Shown here in pieces: positions 46,501 through 59,422 of a DNA stretch of 64,000 nucleotides. The notes beneath the pieces were generated by a model. It was not told the DNA's origin. It was given only the letters and a program-made list of their open reading frames with translations, and made no database searches. Positions within the stretch are counted from its first letter, which is position 1. Each line of letters begins with the position of its first letter. Position numbers and translations under genes: made by a program. Source of the stretch: Uranotaenia lowii (taxonomy: Eukaryota > Arthropoda > Insecta > Diptera > Culicidae). The stretch is taken from NCBI RefSeq assembly GCF_029784155.1, contig NC_073692.1:419880940-419944939 (forward strand). The letters run 5' to 3'.

Positions 46501-49500
46501 TGTCATTTTTGTCATTTTTGTCATTTTTGTCATTTTTGTCATTTTTGTCATTTTTGTCATTTTTGTCATTTTTGTCATTTTTGTCATTTTTGTCATTTTT
46601 GTCATTTTTGTCATTTTTGTCATTTTTGTCATTTTTGTCATTTTTGTCATTTTTGTCATTTTTGTCATTTTTGTCATTTTTGTCATTTTTGTCATTTTTG
46701 TCATTTTTGTCATTTTTGTCATTTTTGTCATTTTTGTCATTTTTGTCATTTTTGTCATTTTTGTCATTTTTGTCATTTTTGTCATTTTTGTCATTTTTGT
46801 CATTTTTGTCATTTTTGTCATTTTTGTCATTTTTGTCATTTTTGTCATTTTTGTCATTTTTGTCATTTTTGTCATTTTTGTCATTTTTGTCATTTTTGTC
46901 ATTTTTGTCATTTTTGTCATTTTTGTCATTTTTGTCATTTTTGTCATTTTTGTCATTTTTGTCATTTTTGTCATTTTTGTCATTTTTGTCATTTTTGTCA
47001 TTTTTGTCATTTTTGTCATTTTTGTCATTTTTGTCATTTTTGTCATTTTTGTCATTTTTGTCATTTTTGTCATTTTTGTCATTTTTGTCATTTTTGTCAT
47101 TTTTGTCATTTTTGTCATTTTTGTCATTTTTGTCATTTTTGTCATTTTTGTCATTTTTGTCATTTTTGTCATTTTTGTCATTTTTGTCATTTTTGTCATT
47201 TTTGTCATTTTTGTCATTTTTGTCATTTTTGTCATTTTTGTCATTTTTGTCATTTTTGTCATTTTTGTCATTTTTGTCATTTTTGTCATTTTTGTCATTT
47301 TTGTCATTTTTGTCATTTTTGTCATTTTTGTCATTTTTGTCATTTTTGTCATTTTTGTCATTTTTGTCATTTTTGTCATTTTTGTCATTTTTGTCATTTT
47401 TGTCATTTTTGTCATTTTTGTCATTTTTGTCATTTTTGTCATTTTTGTCATTTTTGTCATTTTTGTCATTTTTGTCATTTTTGTCATTTTTGTCATTTTT
47501 GTCATTTTTGTCATTTTTGTCATTTTTGTCATTTTTGTCATTTTTGTCATTTTTGTCATTTTTGTCATTTTTGTCATTTTTGTCATTTTTGTCATTTTTG
47601 TCATTTTTGTCATTTTTGTCATTTTTGTCATTTTTGTCATTTTTGTCATTTTTGTCATTTTTGTCATTTTTGTCATTTTTGTCATTTTTGTCATTTTTGT
47701 CATTTTTGTCATTTTTGTCATTTTTGTCATTTTTGTCATTTTTGTCATTTTTGTCATTTTTGTCATTTTTGTCATTTTTGTCATTTTTGTCATTTTTGTC
47801 ATTTTTGTCATTTTTGTCATTTTTGTCATTTTTGTCATTTTTGTCATTTTTGTCATTTTTGTCATTTTTGTCATTTTTGTCATTTTTGTCATTTTTGTCA
47901 TTTTTGTCATTTTTGTCATTTTTGTCATTTTTGTCATTTTTGTCATTTTTGTCATTTTTGTCATTTTTGTCATTTTTGTCATTTTTGTCATTTTTGTCAT
48001 TTTTGTCATTTTTGTCATTTTTGTCATTTTTGTCATTTTTGTCATTTTTGTCATTTTTGTCATTTTTGTCATTTTTGTCATTTTTGTCATTTTTGTCATT
48101 TTTGTCATTTTTGTCATTTTTGTCATTTTTGTCATTTTTGTCATTTTTGTCATTTTTGTCATTTTTGTCATTTTTGTCATTTTTGTCATTTTTGTCATTT
48201 TTGTCATTTTTGTCATTTTTGTCATTTTTGTCATTTTTGTCATTTTTGTCATTTTTGTCATTTTTGTCATTTTTGTCATTTTTGTCATTTTTGTCATTTT
48301 TGTCATTTTTGTCATTTTTGTCATTTTTGTCATTTTTGTCATTTTTGTCATTTTTGTCATTTTTGTCATTTTTGTCATTTTTGTCATTTTTGTCATTTTT
48401 GTCATTTTTGTCATTTTTGTCATTTTTGTCATTTTTGTCATTTTTGTCATTTTTGTCATTTTTGTCATTTTTGTCATTTTTGTCATTTTTGTCATTTTTG
48501 TCATTTTTGTCATTTTTGTCATTTTTGTCATTTTTGTCATTTTTGTCATTTTTGTCATTTTTGTCATTTTTGTCATTTTTGTCATTTTTGTCATTTTTGT
48601 CATTTTTGTCATTTTTGTCATTTTTGTCATTTTTGTCATTTTTGTCATTTTTGTCATTTTTGTCATTTTTGTCATTTTTGTCATTTTTGTCATTTTTGTC
48701 ATTTTTGTCATTTTTGTCATTTTTGTCATTTTTGTCATTTTTGTCATTTTTGTCATTTTTGTCATTTTTGTCATTTTTGTCATTTTTGTCATTTTTGTCA
48801 TTTTTGTCATTTTTGTCATTTTTGTCATTTTTGTCATTTTTGTCATTTTTGTCATTTTTGTCATTTTTGTCATTTTTGTCATTTTTGTCATTTTTGTCAT
48901 TTTTGTCATTTTTGTCATTTTTGTCATTTTTGTCATTTTTGTCATTTTTGTCATTTTTGTCATTTTTGTCATTTTTGTCATTTTTGTCATTTTTGTCATT
49001 TTTGTCATTTTTGTCATTTTTGTCATTTTTGTCATTTTTGTCATTTTTGTCATTTTTGTCATTTTTGTCATTTTTGTCATTTTTGTCATTTTTGTCATTT
49101 TTGTCATTTTTGTCATTTTTGTCATTTTTGTCATTTTTGTCATTTTTGTCATTTTTGTCATTTTTGTCATTTTTGTCATTTTTGTCATTTTTGTCATTTT
49201 TGTCATTTTTGTCATTTTTGTCATTTTTGTCATTTTTGTCATTTTTGTCATTTTTGTCATTTTTGTCATTTTTGTCATTTTTGTCATTTTTGTCATTTTT
49301 GTCATTTTTGTCATTTTTGTCATTTTTGTCATTTTTGTCATTTTTGTCATTTTTGTCATTTTTGTCATTTTTGTCATTTTTGTCATTTTTGTCATTTTTG
49401 TCATTTTTGTCATTTTTGTCATTTTTGTCATTTTTGTCATTTTTGTCATTTTTGTCATTTTTGTCATTTTTGTCATTTTTGTCATTTTTGTCATTTTTGT

Positions 49501-50784
49501 CATTTTTGTCATTTTTGTCATTTTTGTCATTTTTGTCATTTTTGTCATTTTTGTCATTTTTGTCATTTTTGTCATTTTTGTCATTTTTGTCATTTTTGTC
49601 ATTTTTGTCATTTTTGTCATTTTTGTCATTTTTGTCATTTTTGTCATTTTTGTCATTTTTGTCATTTTTGTCATTTTTGTCATTTTTGTCATTTTTGTCA
49701 TTTTTGTCATTTTTGTCATTTTTGTCATTTTTGTCATTTTTGTCATTTTTGTCATTTTTGTCATTTTTGTCATTTTTGTCATTTTTGTCATTTTTGTCAT
49801 TTTTGTCATTTTTGTCATTTTTGTCATTTTTGTCATTTTTGTCATTTTTGTCATTTTTGTCATTTTTGTCATTTTTGTCATTTTTGTCATTTTTGTCATT
49901 TTTGTCATTTTTGTCATTTTTGTCATTTTTGTCATTTTTGTCATTTTTGTCATTTTTGTCATTTTTGTCATTTTTGTCATTTTTGTCATTTTTGTCATTT
50001 TTGTCATTTTTGTCATTTTTGTCATTTTTGTCATTTTTGTCATTTTTGTCATTTTTGTCATTTTTGTCATTTTTGTCATTTTTGTCATTTTTGTCATTTT
50101 TGTCATTTTTGTCATTTTTGTCATTTTTGTCATTTTTGTCATTTTTGTCATTTTTGTCATTTTTGTCATTTTTGTCATTTTTGTCATTTTTGTCATTTTT
50201 GTCATTTTTGTCATTTTTGTCATTTTTGTCATTTTTGTCATTTTTGTCATTTTTGTCATTTTTGTCATTTTTGTCATTTTTGTCATTTTTGTCATTTTTG
50301 TCATTTTTGTCATTTTTGTCATTTTTGTCATTTTTGTCATTTTTGTCATTTTTGTCATTTTTGTCATTTTTGTCATTTTTGTCATTTTTGTCATTTTTGT
50401 CATTTTTGTCATTTTTGTCATTTTTGTCATTTTTGTCATTTTTGTCATTTTTGTCATTTTTGTCATTTTTGTCATTTTTGTCATTTTTGTCATTTTTGTC
50501 ATTTTTGTCATTTTTGTCATTTTTGTCATTTTTGTCATTTTTGTCATTTTTGTCATTTTTGTCATTTTTGTCATTTTTGTCATTTTTGTCATTTTTGTCA
50601 TTTTTGTCATTTTTGTCATTTTTGTCATTTTTGTCATTTTTGTCATTTTTGTCATTTTTGTCATTTTTGTCATTTTTGTCATTTTTGTCATTTTTGTCAT
50701 TTTTGTCATTTTTGTCATTTTTGTCATTTTTGTCATTTTTGTCATTTTTGTCATTTTTGTCATTTTTGTCATTTTTGTCATTTT
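43549..50784. repeat. Giant 9-bp satellite array 2 (TTTTTGTCA), nearly perfect
   Basis: About 804 tandem units in the same orientation as array 1. Variants occur only near the left end: one TTTTTGGCA near 43800, a TTTTTCTCA doublet near 43860-43877, and a TTTTTTTCA doublet near 44113-44130. From about 44135 to 50780 (over 6.6 kb) I see no variant unit. The edges are abrupt (…AAAATTGTCA on the left, TTTTCGTTAA on the right). On the host-gene strand the repeat is TGACAAAAA. The 2400-codon ORFs on both strands are artefacts of the 9-bp period. Such purity implies very recent expansion or a lower-copy unit locked by strong homogenisation; the true copy number depends on assembly quality. Confidence 0.97.
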
Positions 50785-52564
50785 CGTTAATTCTATTGAA
50801 ATTCTTTTTTTAGATTTCATCAGCACAATTTTAAGGAATCTAAGATCATTTGAAAAAAAAAAATCGATCCGGTTCCGCGACTTTCATTTTCAAATATCCC
50901 TTTTAATTAAAAATTTCATGATAAGTACAATACTTTTGGCGTTAAAGAATATTCCAATTTTAATTTTTTGCACAAAGCAGTGAACTTTTTTTTAAAATTC
51001 TTGGCTTATTCTATTTCTTTTGACGAAAACCATTTTCTTTGGGTGTTCTTGCAGATTTTTCTAGTGGGAAAATCTATGGGATTTGTTCATTCAGGTTCCG
51101 TGAATTTTTCCTCCGGCAACATATCTTTGTTAAGAAAAGTCATGAAAATAATCGAGCATTATCCATCTGGCTCTGGCGAATTGGCACTAGCACTCACGAG
51201 TGACAAGTTGCAAACGATTCGATGGAATAAAATGAAATGAATTGGAAACTGTCGTCCATCGTCACAAATCAACTTCAGCACACTTGAAAGCCAACCAGTG
51301 AATGTCGTCAGCTATGAAATGAGAGCTTCGAAAAAAAAAACGCAAGCCAAAAGTCAAAGAAGGTGGTCATATAAATTGAAAGTGAAAAATGTTCTTTGCG
51401 TGTTCGGATGATGGCTTGTGGTCCAGCAAAATCGGGCTTGAGGCAAGAGTGAAGAACCGCACAAAAGTAGAAAAAAAGTAAAACCAAAGAGAGCGAAATC
51501 AAATCAGCCCAAAGCCTGGCGAATGGCTGAGTGAATTTCCATGTTTCGATGGCTGCCGTCCTAATTGATAGATAGAAGCGGATTTTTTTTGTGTGCCCTC
51601 GCAATTTTGGGGCCAGTCTGGTGGGCGTTCTCCGAATGCGGTTTTTGGCAGATTTGCTTTCGGCCATCAATTTCCTATTAATGGAAGCTTTTCCACTCTT
51701 CGCTTCCAGCAGCTGCCGCACAAATACTCATACCCTCACTCTTAGCCGCCCATTGAATCCACCCATTCAACTTTCCCAATGCCATTTCGGTTGGCCGGCC
51801 GTGTCGATCGCAATCCCGGCTTCCGGAATGCCACAGCGCAAAACGTGATTAATTATCGAATGTGGTTTTGCAGGGGATGAAAAGTGGGAAAAACGAAGAA
51901 AAATCACTGCCCAACATTGGTACCAAACTGTAATCAAGATGTAGTGGCTATTGTGTTGAACTACTGACAGTTATACGGTTTCCACATTCATCAAGTTGAT
52001 GAACGGTTTTAGTAATTGAAATATCGCCATTTGATAAATAAACTTCGGCTTTGAGGGTGAACTTTGGGAATGAAGGCGTTTCGGAGAAAACAATTTCCAA
52101 AATTATAAGAAATGGTCCCTATTATTTACACTGGTTGCATCTACCTGTTGAAATTTGTACGTTTAACCTGAAAGTATTTTACCATTTTTGGACTGCTTTT
52201 TAAGAAAAAAAAATTTAAAACAGAGCTTTGGAGTGTTTCAGATTACCGTTGTTGAATTATTTTGACAGGCTCGAAACAAATTATTGGACAAAACAACTGA
52301 AATATTTAAGGTAATTGTATGGCTTTAAAAAGAAAAGTTTTTGAAAAGAAGATTATAGATCTAGTTTGAAGAGCGAACGAAACCTCCGTCTTATGTCTAA
52401 ATTTATTAGGTTATTATTTATTGGAATATTGGTTAAAAGCAAAAAAAAAAGAATCAAAAATTAATAATTTTGTGACATCAACCTTTGTTTAAACAAAATT
52501 CTTAGCAATTTGATCAATGAAGTTTCCATTTCCATTTCGATGTATGACTTCTGCAATTTCTTAC
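50785..52564 (-). other. Intron next to exon 52565-52743
   Basis: Beginning of the 35.7-kb intron. No other feature is supported. A 137-codon minus-strand ORF at 51308-51721 shows no domain and is not called. Confidence 0.5.
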
Positions 52565-52743
52565 CTGCACAATATTTCCGAAAGAACCTCCGGGGGCAGT
52601 AAAGTTGAAATGGCACAAAAATGGATATGCATTTTTGCCACCATTATGCTCCTGGTTCTTCTGAAGAAATTGTTGCAGCTGATGCGGCTGGAGCTGCAGC
52701 TCGTAGGTTCTTCCCACCTCTCCGTACAACGTTCGATTGCAAG
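52565..52743 (-). CDS. CUB-domain protein, exon 1 of those seen (start of CUB)
   Basis: A 179-bp internal exon. On the minus strand the acceptor is TTTTTTACAG|CT and the donor is CAG|GTAAGA. It starts with two bases of a split codon, then reads CNRTLYGEVGRTYELQL … NAYPFLCHFNFTAPGGSFGN up to IVQ, ending in phase 0. Cys near the start and the FLC cysteine give the first CUB disulphide pair. Exon 16408-16856 supplies the rest of the domain. An N-glycosylation sequon (NRT) and NFT fit an extracellular protein. The preceding exon, signal peptide and other domains are not seen in the window. Confidence 0.85.
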
Positions 52744-55313
52744 CTGTAAAAAACGAATAAGAAAAATGTTAGCATTAACTATTCGTAGATTGAGGTCGAT
52801 AAAAGTAATCAATCATGGTAATTTTTATTGCTCAAAAATTTTAACCAGGATGTGTAAAATTTCTGCATAAACTGAGCAGTTTTCAAACCACCATTTCAGC
52901 ATACTCACAATACACAACCAAAAATTTGCTGTTATGGCATCTAATGGAACATCCAAACTACCGGCTTCCGGCTTCCACAATCAGGTGTTAATATTTTCCA
53001 TTCCCCATTCCAAATTTTTTATTCATAATCCATTCACAACCCATTCTGCCAAATTCCACATCTCTCAAATAACTTTGGAAAAGGCTTCATTGGACACATA
53101 CAGGAATAAAAAAAGCACCTTTTACTGGATGCTTCGATAAAACCTACCCAGAACCAGCAGAGAAACCAAAAACAACCGGCGAGTGTGAATGGAAAAGCTC
53201 TGTATTCACGAATTTATTATATTTACCCATAAAATTTTGATGGCCGTGTCATGAATATAAATTTGGCCTTGCTTCGGAGCCAGTCGAGGTAAAAGTTGAT
53301 CCTGATGCCGAACAGGATTGAGGCTGTTTTTCAAGGATCATCATGATGCTTCTATACTGTTGTATTCATCTCTCTCTCTTTGGACGATATGCACATATTT
53401 CGGCCAGAACCACAACCAGAACCAGCAGCAAGAATAGTTGAATAAAAAAAGAACCAAGTTTTCTTGAATGCAAACTTCCTCTCGATCAAATCTGGAATCT
53501 TCGGCATCGAAGCCGGTCAAAAATGCAAGTGCCGTTTATTTTTGCTTCCAGCCAACAGCGCCAACAGGAAAGTGTGCCTTCTGCCGGAAAGGATGTTTCG
53601 GGTCCGGTTGATTTCCTTCCTGTCCGAGAGCGTTTTTCCACTTTATTTCGGTTCCGCATCAACGAAACTTGGCCTTGCCGGGGATATGCTAAGAGCAAAG
53701 TACAGAGTATTGGATTTATGTTTTGTCGGAAGAGACAAGCTTGCAACCGAGAAAAAAAAACGAACGATGATGATGAACCCAAAAGCACAACCGAAGTAAG
53801 TGTTTCGTCTATGGTTTTTGGGAGTATTTTTTTTTCGTACCCGTCCGTCGTCGGTTTTTCTTTCAAAAAGTTCATATTCAATCACAAGTTTTTGGGAGTT
53901 TTTCAACCCGATGAGCTATTTTTTTTCCTCTGATCCGGTAATGTCCCTTTTGTGCCAGAATGATATAAAAACTAGCGGTGTGCTGCAAGAATCTGCTTGT
54001 TATGGCAGGAGGTTCTCAAGCCATGAACCTGTGTCCCACGGCTGAAAACCAAATATTGACCATTTCAAATATTCTGCCAAACGAATATTAGATCGAATAT
54101 TCTGTCAAGTTTTTAATAGAAATACAAAAACGATTACTTCGATTTCCTTCGTTTTCTTCCATCTTATTGCCCCCATGGTTTTAAGTCGATTATTCTCAAC
54201 CAGGTAATATAGGTATTACCAGTTGATATTTTACAAGATCTTTTTTATGTGGGGGCTTCTCTGATTTTCAAAATGTCTCCAACAACTATGAGGTGGTGAG
54301 ATGACTTGTCGCTTTTAGGGCGCTTATAACCAGAGAGAATGGGTTCCTGTGAAATTTGGAACAAAACACGTCGAAACAGGTGCCGAGCAATTTGAAATTG
54401 CTTATTTAATATCACATTAGATGAATGTCGATTTTTAGCAAGATATCTTCCAAATTGTTGATAAAAAGAACAATGATCTTTAACCTCAAGCATACCATAC
54501 TTTTACCACACGGTACTCATTCAGGACTTTTTTTTTAAATTGTAAAAAAAGGACGAATCTGAACAAAATCTTGGCCAAATACGAGAAAAAATTTAAAAAT
54601 TTACATTGAATCGCAGCACAGTAGTGTTGCAATCGTATAATAATTTTACCATTGACTTTTTCCATTTTTTTTTTCGCTAAATTATCATTAATTAGATTTT
54701 TTTTTTGTATTGGCTATATCAGAGTAATAACATAAAAAAAAATCAATCCTAAGATAAAAGGAACGATAATAAGTTACAAGAAACCGAAGTGTATGATATC
54801 AACAAATGTAAATCGTCGCGGGACAAAGGGACATTTCTGTGAGACACGTGATACGACTTGCAAAATTTAACTTCGCTGGTCTGTCTCCCGAAAACACTTC
54901 TGGGAAAAAAGTTTGTTCATAAATGTAAGTACTAGAGACTGACCGTAGCTACTTTTTAAGCCTAGACGAGTAACGACTTCAATACTTCCCCTCATTACGA
55001 CTCGAAACCTGAACTCAAACGACTTGGAAACCGACATCTCCTGGTAATAACTCCAGAATACCTCACATACGTCTTCTCTTGGTGACTCCAGGCCTGAACT
55101 CTCCTCCATCATCTCGAGATCTGAACTCTCTTCGTTACGTTCCGAGGTTGACAGGCATTCTCCTTCTCTTGATGACTCAAGACCAGATATCTCTTCTTGC
55201 AACTCGGGATACGACTTTGCATCAAAAAGACTCGAGGTTTAAACACACAAACCTCTTGTCTTGGAAACTTTAAGCATCACTTCTCCTCTAGCGACTAGTT
55301 ATCCGAATTCTAA
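52744..55313 (-). other. Intron upstream of exon 52565-52743, no recognised exon
   Basis: I looked for an exon ending in phase 1 on the minus strand and found none convincing. Overlapping ORFs at 53464-53933 run on both strands in several frames, without domain character. 54850-55260 carries degenerate CTCGA/CTCTTCT-type repeats (ACTCGAGACCTGAACTC-like), probably simple-sequence-derived. Confidence 0.45.
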
Positions 55314-55402
55314 AGGGTGATACGGTCAAAACTTGGTCAACATCAACATGACGTATTTCTTTCAATTTTGCATTCAAAAAACCTGAACACCCCTCATTTT
55401 GA

Positions 55403-55404
<2 letters not shown>
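55314..55404 (+). mobile_element. Mariner-like terminal fragment
   Basis: Begins AGGGTGATACGGTCAAAAC and continues into TGACGTATTTCTTTCAATTT and CTGAACACCCCTCATTTTG. From memory this matches an end region of mosquito mariner (ITm) elements. It is cut off by the GT microsatellite and the LINE tail. The other end is not found. Confidence 0.5.

Positions 55405-55498
<94 letters not shown>
55405..55498. repeat. (GT)n microsatellite
   Basis: About 47 GT units, directly followed by the T-rich tail of the next element. Confidence 0.97.
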
Positions 55499-55501
<3 letters not shown>

Positions 55502-55941
55502 TTTTTATTTTTTTTTAATTTTTTGTTTTTTTTAATTTTTTTTTTAATTTTTTTTTTTTTTTTAGGTTACCCAGGTGGTAAATGCGAAGAAGGAATTTTA
55601 CGAATTGTTCCCAATGCACGTCGAGTGCCGTGTCTACATGGGAACAATGGGTCAACTCGTTATATACTCATCCGTATATACATATGCCCTAAACTCCACC
55701 TGGGGCGTCAGACTAATTCCCAAACCGGTACCTGCCCTAAGGCAATACTTCGGTAAGGGGGTGTCTAATTCACGAATAGCGCTACTTTCGCAACACTCGC
55801 CAAGAAGTTCATATTTTAATTAAATATCATCCTGACCGCCCAACATCATCTTCACGTTGTGGTCCCATCGGCTACGCTGATTGTTTTGCGTAGTTCATTC
55901 CATAGCTTCGGACTCTTTAAGCTTAGTAAAGTTAACCTACG

Positions 55942-56985
55942 TTATCCTACGTCGATTGCAATTTGCGTCAGTCTCCAACTCCTTTGCAAAGCAGCCATTA
56001 TCCGGGCGAGCCCATCACTGACTGCCTGCCATGTGTCAATGTCATCACACATCTTCTGCAACATGTTGTCCGCTGTCGTTTCTGGTCCGCAGGCGGCGAA
56101 TATGTTGGCACGTTCCTCTTCAAATCTTGGACAATAGAATACCACGTGTTCGGGTGTCTCGTCCACGTCACCGCATGTTAAGCAGACCGGCGAGGCCGCA
56201 TGTCCGAACCTGTGGTGATACTTCATGAAGCATCCATGACCAGTCAGGAATTGCGTCATGTAGAAATCCACTTCGCCATGCTTTCTCTCCATCCACTCTT
56301 TGATGTTTGGGAACAAACGATGGGTCCACCTCCCTTTTTCCGAGCTGTCCCACAGCTGCTGCCAGTTAGCCATGGAGCTATCTTTGGCTCGTGTTCTCAC
56401 GTTTTGCATGCCTCTATTTTCGTAGCAATATGAGTCCTCCACCAACAAAACCGAGATGGGCATGACTCCCGCTACAACGCATGCAGCCTCCGACGAAACG
56501 GTGCGGTATGCACTGATGACCCGCAAATTCATTCGCCTCTGTACACTGTTCAGCTTCTGCTTGTTACACTGGATGTTAAGACCAGATTTCCAGGCCGCTC
56601 CTCCATATCGAAGGATTGACGAAACTACACTCGAAATTATCCTTCGCTGACTACTTCGGATCCCCGAGTTGTTCGCCATTATCCTCGTGAGTGCGGCCGT
56701 TGCTGTTGCCGCCTTCTTGCACACATACTCAACGTGGTTTTTAAAGCTGAGCCGGTCGTCAATCATCACACCCAAATATTTAAGCTCACGCTTTGATTCG
56801 ATAGTGCATGATCCAACTGTAATCCTGCCTGTTTGCGGTGAAATCAGGTTTGATATCAGGACCATCTCGGTTTTGTGGTGAGCCAACTGCAAACTTTTGG
56901 AGTGCATCCAGCTCTCTACCGCATCTACAGCCTCTGAAGCTCTTAGCTGGACGATTTCTGTAGAGTAACCCGTCGCTAGTAGCAC
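55942..56985 (-). pseudogene. R1-like ORF2, C-terminal part
   Basis: From the TIR-element junction the frame runs VVLLATGYSTEIVQLRASEA, LAHHKTEMVLIS, KYLGVMIDDRLSF and on to CLTCGDVDETPEHVVFYC, a C-x2-C-x8-H-x4-C finger typical of R1-clade ORF2, then the stop at 55942-55944. It completes the RT palm/thumb and the C-terminal domain, which guide target-primed reverse transcription. This part has no internal stops. Its first residues belong directly after the FADD motif on the other side of the inserted element. Confidence 0.85.
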
Positions 56986-57903
56986 CACTGATAAACTGAT
57001 ATAACTCTGAACCACATTCCCATCAACCAAAGGTTTGTGTCTTAACTGCTTAGTAAGTGAATAATACACTGGTTGTGATGGGGCGCTAGCATTCAAAAAT
57101 TACTCCACGTGTTCTAATGACACGTAGAAAAATATATAGAAATTTTATTATCTACCAAGCATTTTTAGCCTGCTACAATTTTTCTGCGTGCAAAAGTATA
57201 AGTTGCTATGGTGTTCAATTTTTGTTATGTTGACCTCCCAGTGAAAAAAGGTCCCGATGGTTGAAATGTACTAGATTCATTGAGCTTTGAATTTGAGGAA
57301 CAAAATTTGAAACGTGCTTGCATATGAAATGCAATTCTTCATATTAAAAAAAAACTATTCCTATTAATAAGAAATTTAAATTTAAATTTTTTTTAACATT
57401 ATAATTGAATTAAAGTTTAACAGTTTTTAAGAATAAATTTAAGCAAAAGAATAAAAGTTATAGATACGAAAATGTTCTTTATCTTTTTGAGGAAAAAATT
57501 CGCGGTTCTTTAAAAAAGGATCTTCTGGTGAACGATTTAGTCTTGGCATTTTATTATTTAAAGAAAATACTTTCTAGATCATATGAAATTTCTTCTAATA
57601 TCCCCTTTGGATAAAACTTTCAAAAGATCATACACTCTTCTTCAATGAGAATGGAGTTGATCCGATACATTGAAACTAAAATTTAAACTAACTGAGCTAT
57701 ATAGCTCTTCATAAAAAATATTTTAGAATTGTCAAATGAAAATTTAATGATTTACGAAAAAATCGAAATTTAGCTATTGGTATCATTACATGATCGGGAA
57801 ACGAAGCTTAGGGAATGATGAGCTAGTTGGCGCCAGGAGTTCTGGGCGATGAAAATTTTTCTCCTACGCAGGGGGAATTATATCAGCTTATCAGTGGTAG
57901 CAC
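56979..57903. mobile_element. 911-bp non-autonomous TIR element inserted in the R1-like RT
   Basis: The element spans 56986-57896. Ends: CACTGATAAACTGATATAAC on the left and the reverse complement of CACTGATAAGCTGATATAAT on the right, about 22 bp of terminal inverted repeat. It is flanked by the 7-bp duplication GTAGCAC (56979-56985, 57897-57903). Removing the element and one duplication copy restores an uninterrupted RT reading frame across FADDVVLL, which proves the boundaries. The interior is AT-rich and non-coding. The superfamily is uncertain; 7 bp is an unusual duplication length. Confidence 0.9.
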
Positions 57904-58641
57904 GACATCGTCCGCGAAACCAACCAACTTTACTCCCTCTGGCAGGCTCAATGTCAGCACCTCATCATACGTAATATTCCACAGAACCGGGACCAGTATC
58001 GACCCTTGCGGTACTCCAGCTGTAACATCCATTTCCTGAAATCCTTCGCTCGTCATGTATAGAAGCTTGCGGTTCTGGAAATAGCTTTCCACTAATTTGT
58101 AAAGATATTTCGGTATCCTCATTTTTATAAGCGAAGAAGCAATCGCTGCCCAGCTGACACTATTGAAGGCGTTACGCACGTCCAATGTTACTACCGCACA
58201 AAAACGGTCCCCTCTTCTCTTCTTGAGTCTGGCTTTATCAGCCGCTTCAATGACAGTTCGAATGGCGTCGTCTGTGCATCGCCCTTTTCGAAAGCCGAAT
58301 TGATTGTTGGACAATCCGCCTTCGCCCTCGGTGTACCGCTGGATACGATTCAAGATCACCTTTTCCAGAATCTTTCCAACCGTGTCCAGTAGGCATATTG
58401 GCCTGTATGCCGATGGGTTCCCCAATGACTTTCCTGGTTTGGGCAGCAGAACCAGCTTCTGTCGTTTCCAAATATCTGGAAACATCCTTTCCTCTATACA
58501 AATCTGCAGTGACGATCGGAACATTTCGGGAAATTCCATAATCGCGGTCTTAACTGCAATGTTCGGGATACCATCTGGACCCGGAGCCTTTTCCAGCTGA
58601 AGGGATTTGGCGATGTCCCGCAGTTCCTCCAACGATATTAA
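57897..58641 (-). pseudogene. R1-like ORF2, reverse transcriptase domain
   Basis: Minus-strand frame with LEKAPGPDGIPNIAVK (RT block 1), YRPICLLDTVGKILEK, FGFRKGRCTDDAIRTV, VVTLDVRNAFNSVSW (catalytic Asp), VTAGVPQGSILVPVLWN and KLVGFADDVVL with the catalytic Asp pair at about 57905-57915. The frame is cut by the TIR element right after FADDVVL. Upstream, an in-frame TAG at 58644-58642 separates it from the linker region. Confidence 0.9.
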
Positions 58642-59244
58642 CTACTCATCGCTCGTATCCCAGTCGTACGGGACTTGCGGCCAGCTATTAATAATATGAT
58701 GAGGAAACAGCTCTCTCGTTATTTCCCTCAGTTTGTTGGGGCACATTTCAGGTGGTGTGCTACCGCTTTTGTTTTTTGCCATGACTATCCTGTAGGCATA
58801 GCCCCATGGTCGGTCATTGGCATCAAGACAAAGTTTCCTTAAACATGCCTTTTTACTCTCTTTAATTGCCTTGCATAGGTTTCTTTTCGCATTTTTGAAA
58901 AGCGGCCTACGCTCGTCTCTCTCCATTTGAGTTCGTGCTCTATGCATGTTTCGTCTAGCGCGAAGGCAGGTGGCACGCAAATTCGCGATTTCCTCAGTCC
59001 ACCAATAAACTGGTGGATGTGGGTTTCTACGATTAACTCTCCTCGTCATTGCTGCGTCACAAGCACGTGTGAGTACTTTCGTCAGGTTTTCCGCCGACAA
59101 GTTTGACAGGTTTTGCTCCCACTTCAAAACCTCGACGAAGACATTCCGGTCAAATTGTTGTGTCCTCCAGCGTCGTTCACCTGTCATTGCCTCTCCTCTG
59201 GCTGACTGTGTGTGCACTTTCACCCACACGATAACGGATCGCAA
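58642..59244 (-). pseudogene. R1-like ORF2, linker between endonuclease and RT
   Basis: Open frame containing VYWWTEEIANLRATCLRARR, LCKAIKESKKACLRKLC and RPWGYAYRIVMAKNK, conserved features of the region between endonuclease and RT in R1/Jockey-type ORF2. It ends at the TAG 58644-58642 but is in the same frame as the RT below, so one substitution made the stop. It is out of frame with the endonuclease piece upstream. Confidence 0.85.
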
Positions 59245-59422
59245 AGTGGTCGCTATGAGTGTAGTCTTCGCTCACCCTCCAATTACTTGTCCATCTGGGA
59301 CTAGCAAATGTGATATCTATAATCGATTCACGTCCCTCTCTATGGTAGGTTCTAGTATTACCTACGTTCGCCAGGTCCACATTCAGCCTTGCAAGTGCTT
59401 CAAGTAAACTCTGTCCTCTGGC

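Noticed and set aside
43534..50826. Complementary ORFs of about 2420-2430 codons over array 2
   Set aside because: Same artefact of the 9-bp unit; no gene-like flanks or splice signals.
51308..51721. 137-codon minus-strand ORF with a hydrophobic stretch
   Set aside because: Low-complexity intronic sequence without a supporting motif; it precedes no valid exon junction.
53464..53933. Three overlapping 110-136 codon ORFs on both strands
   Set aside because: No domain, no phase-compatible splice sites for the CUB gene, and mutual overlap; likely chance.
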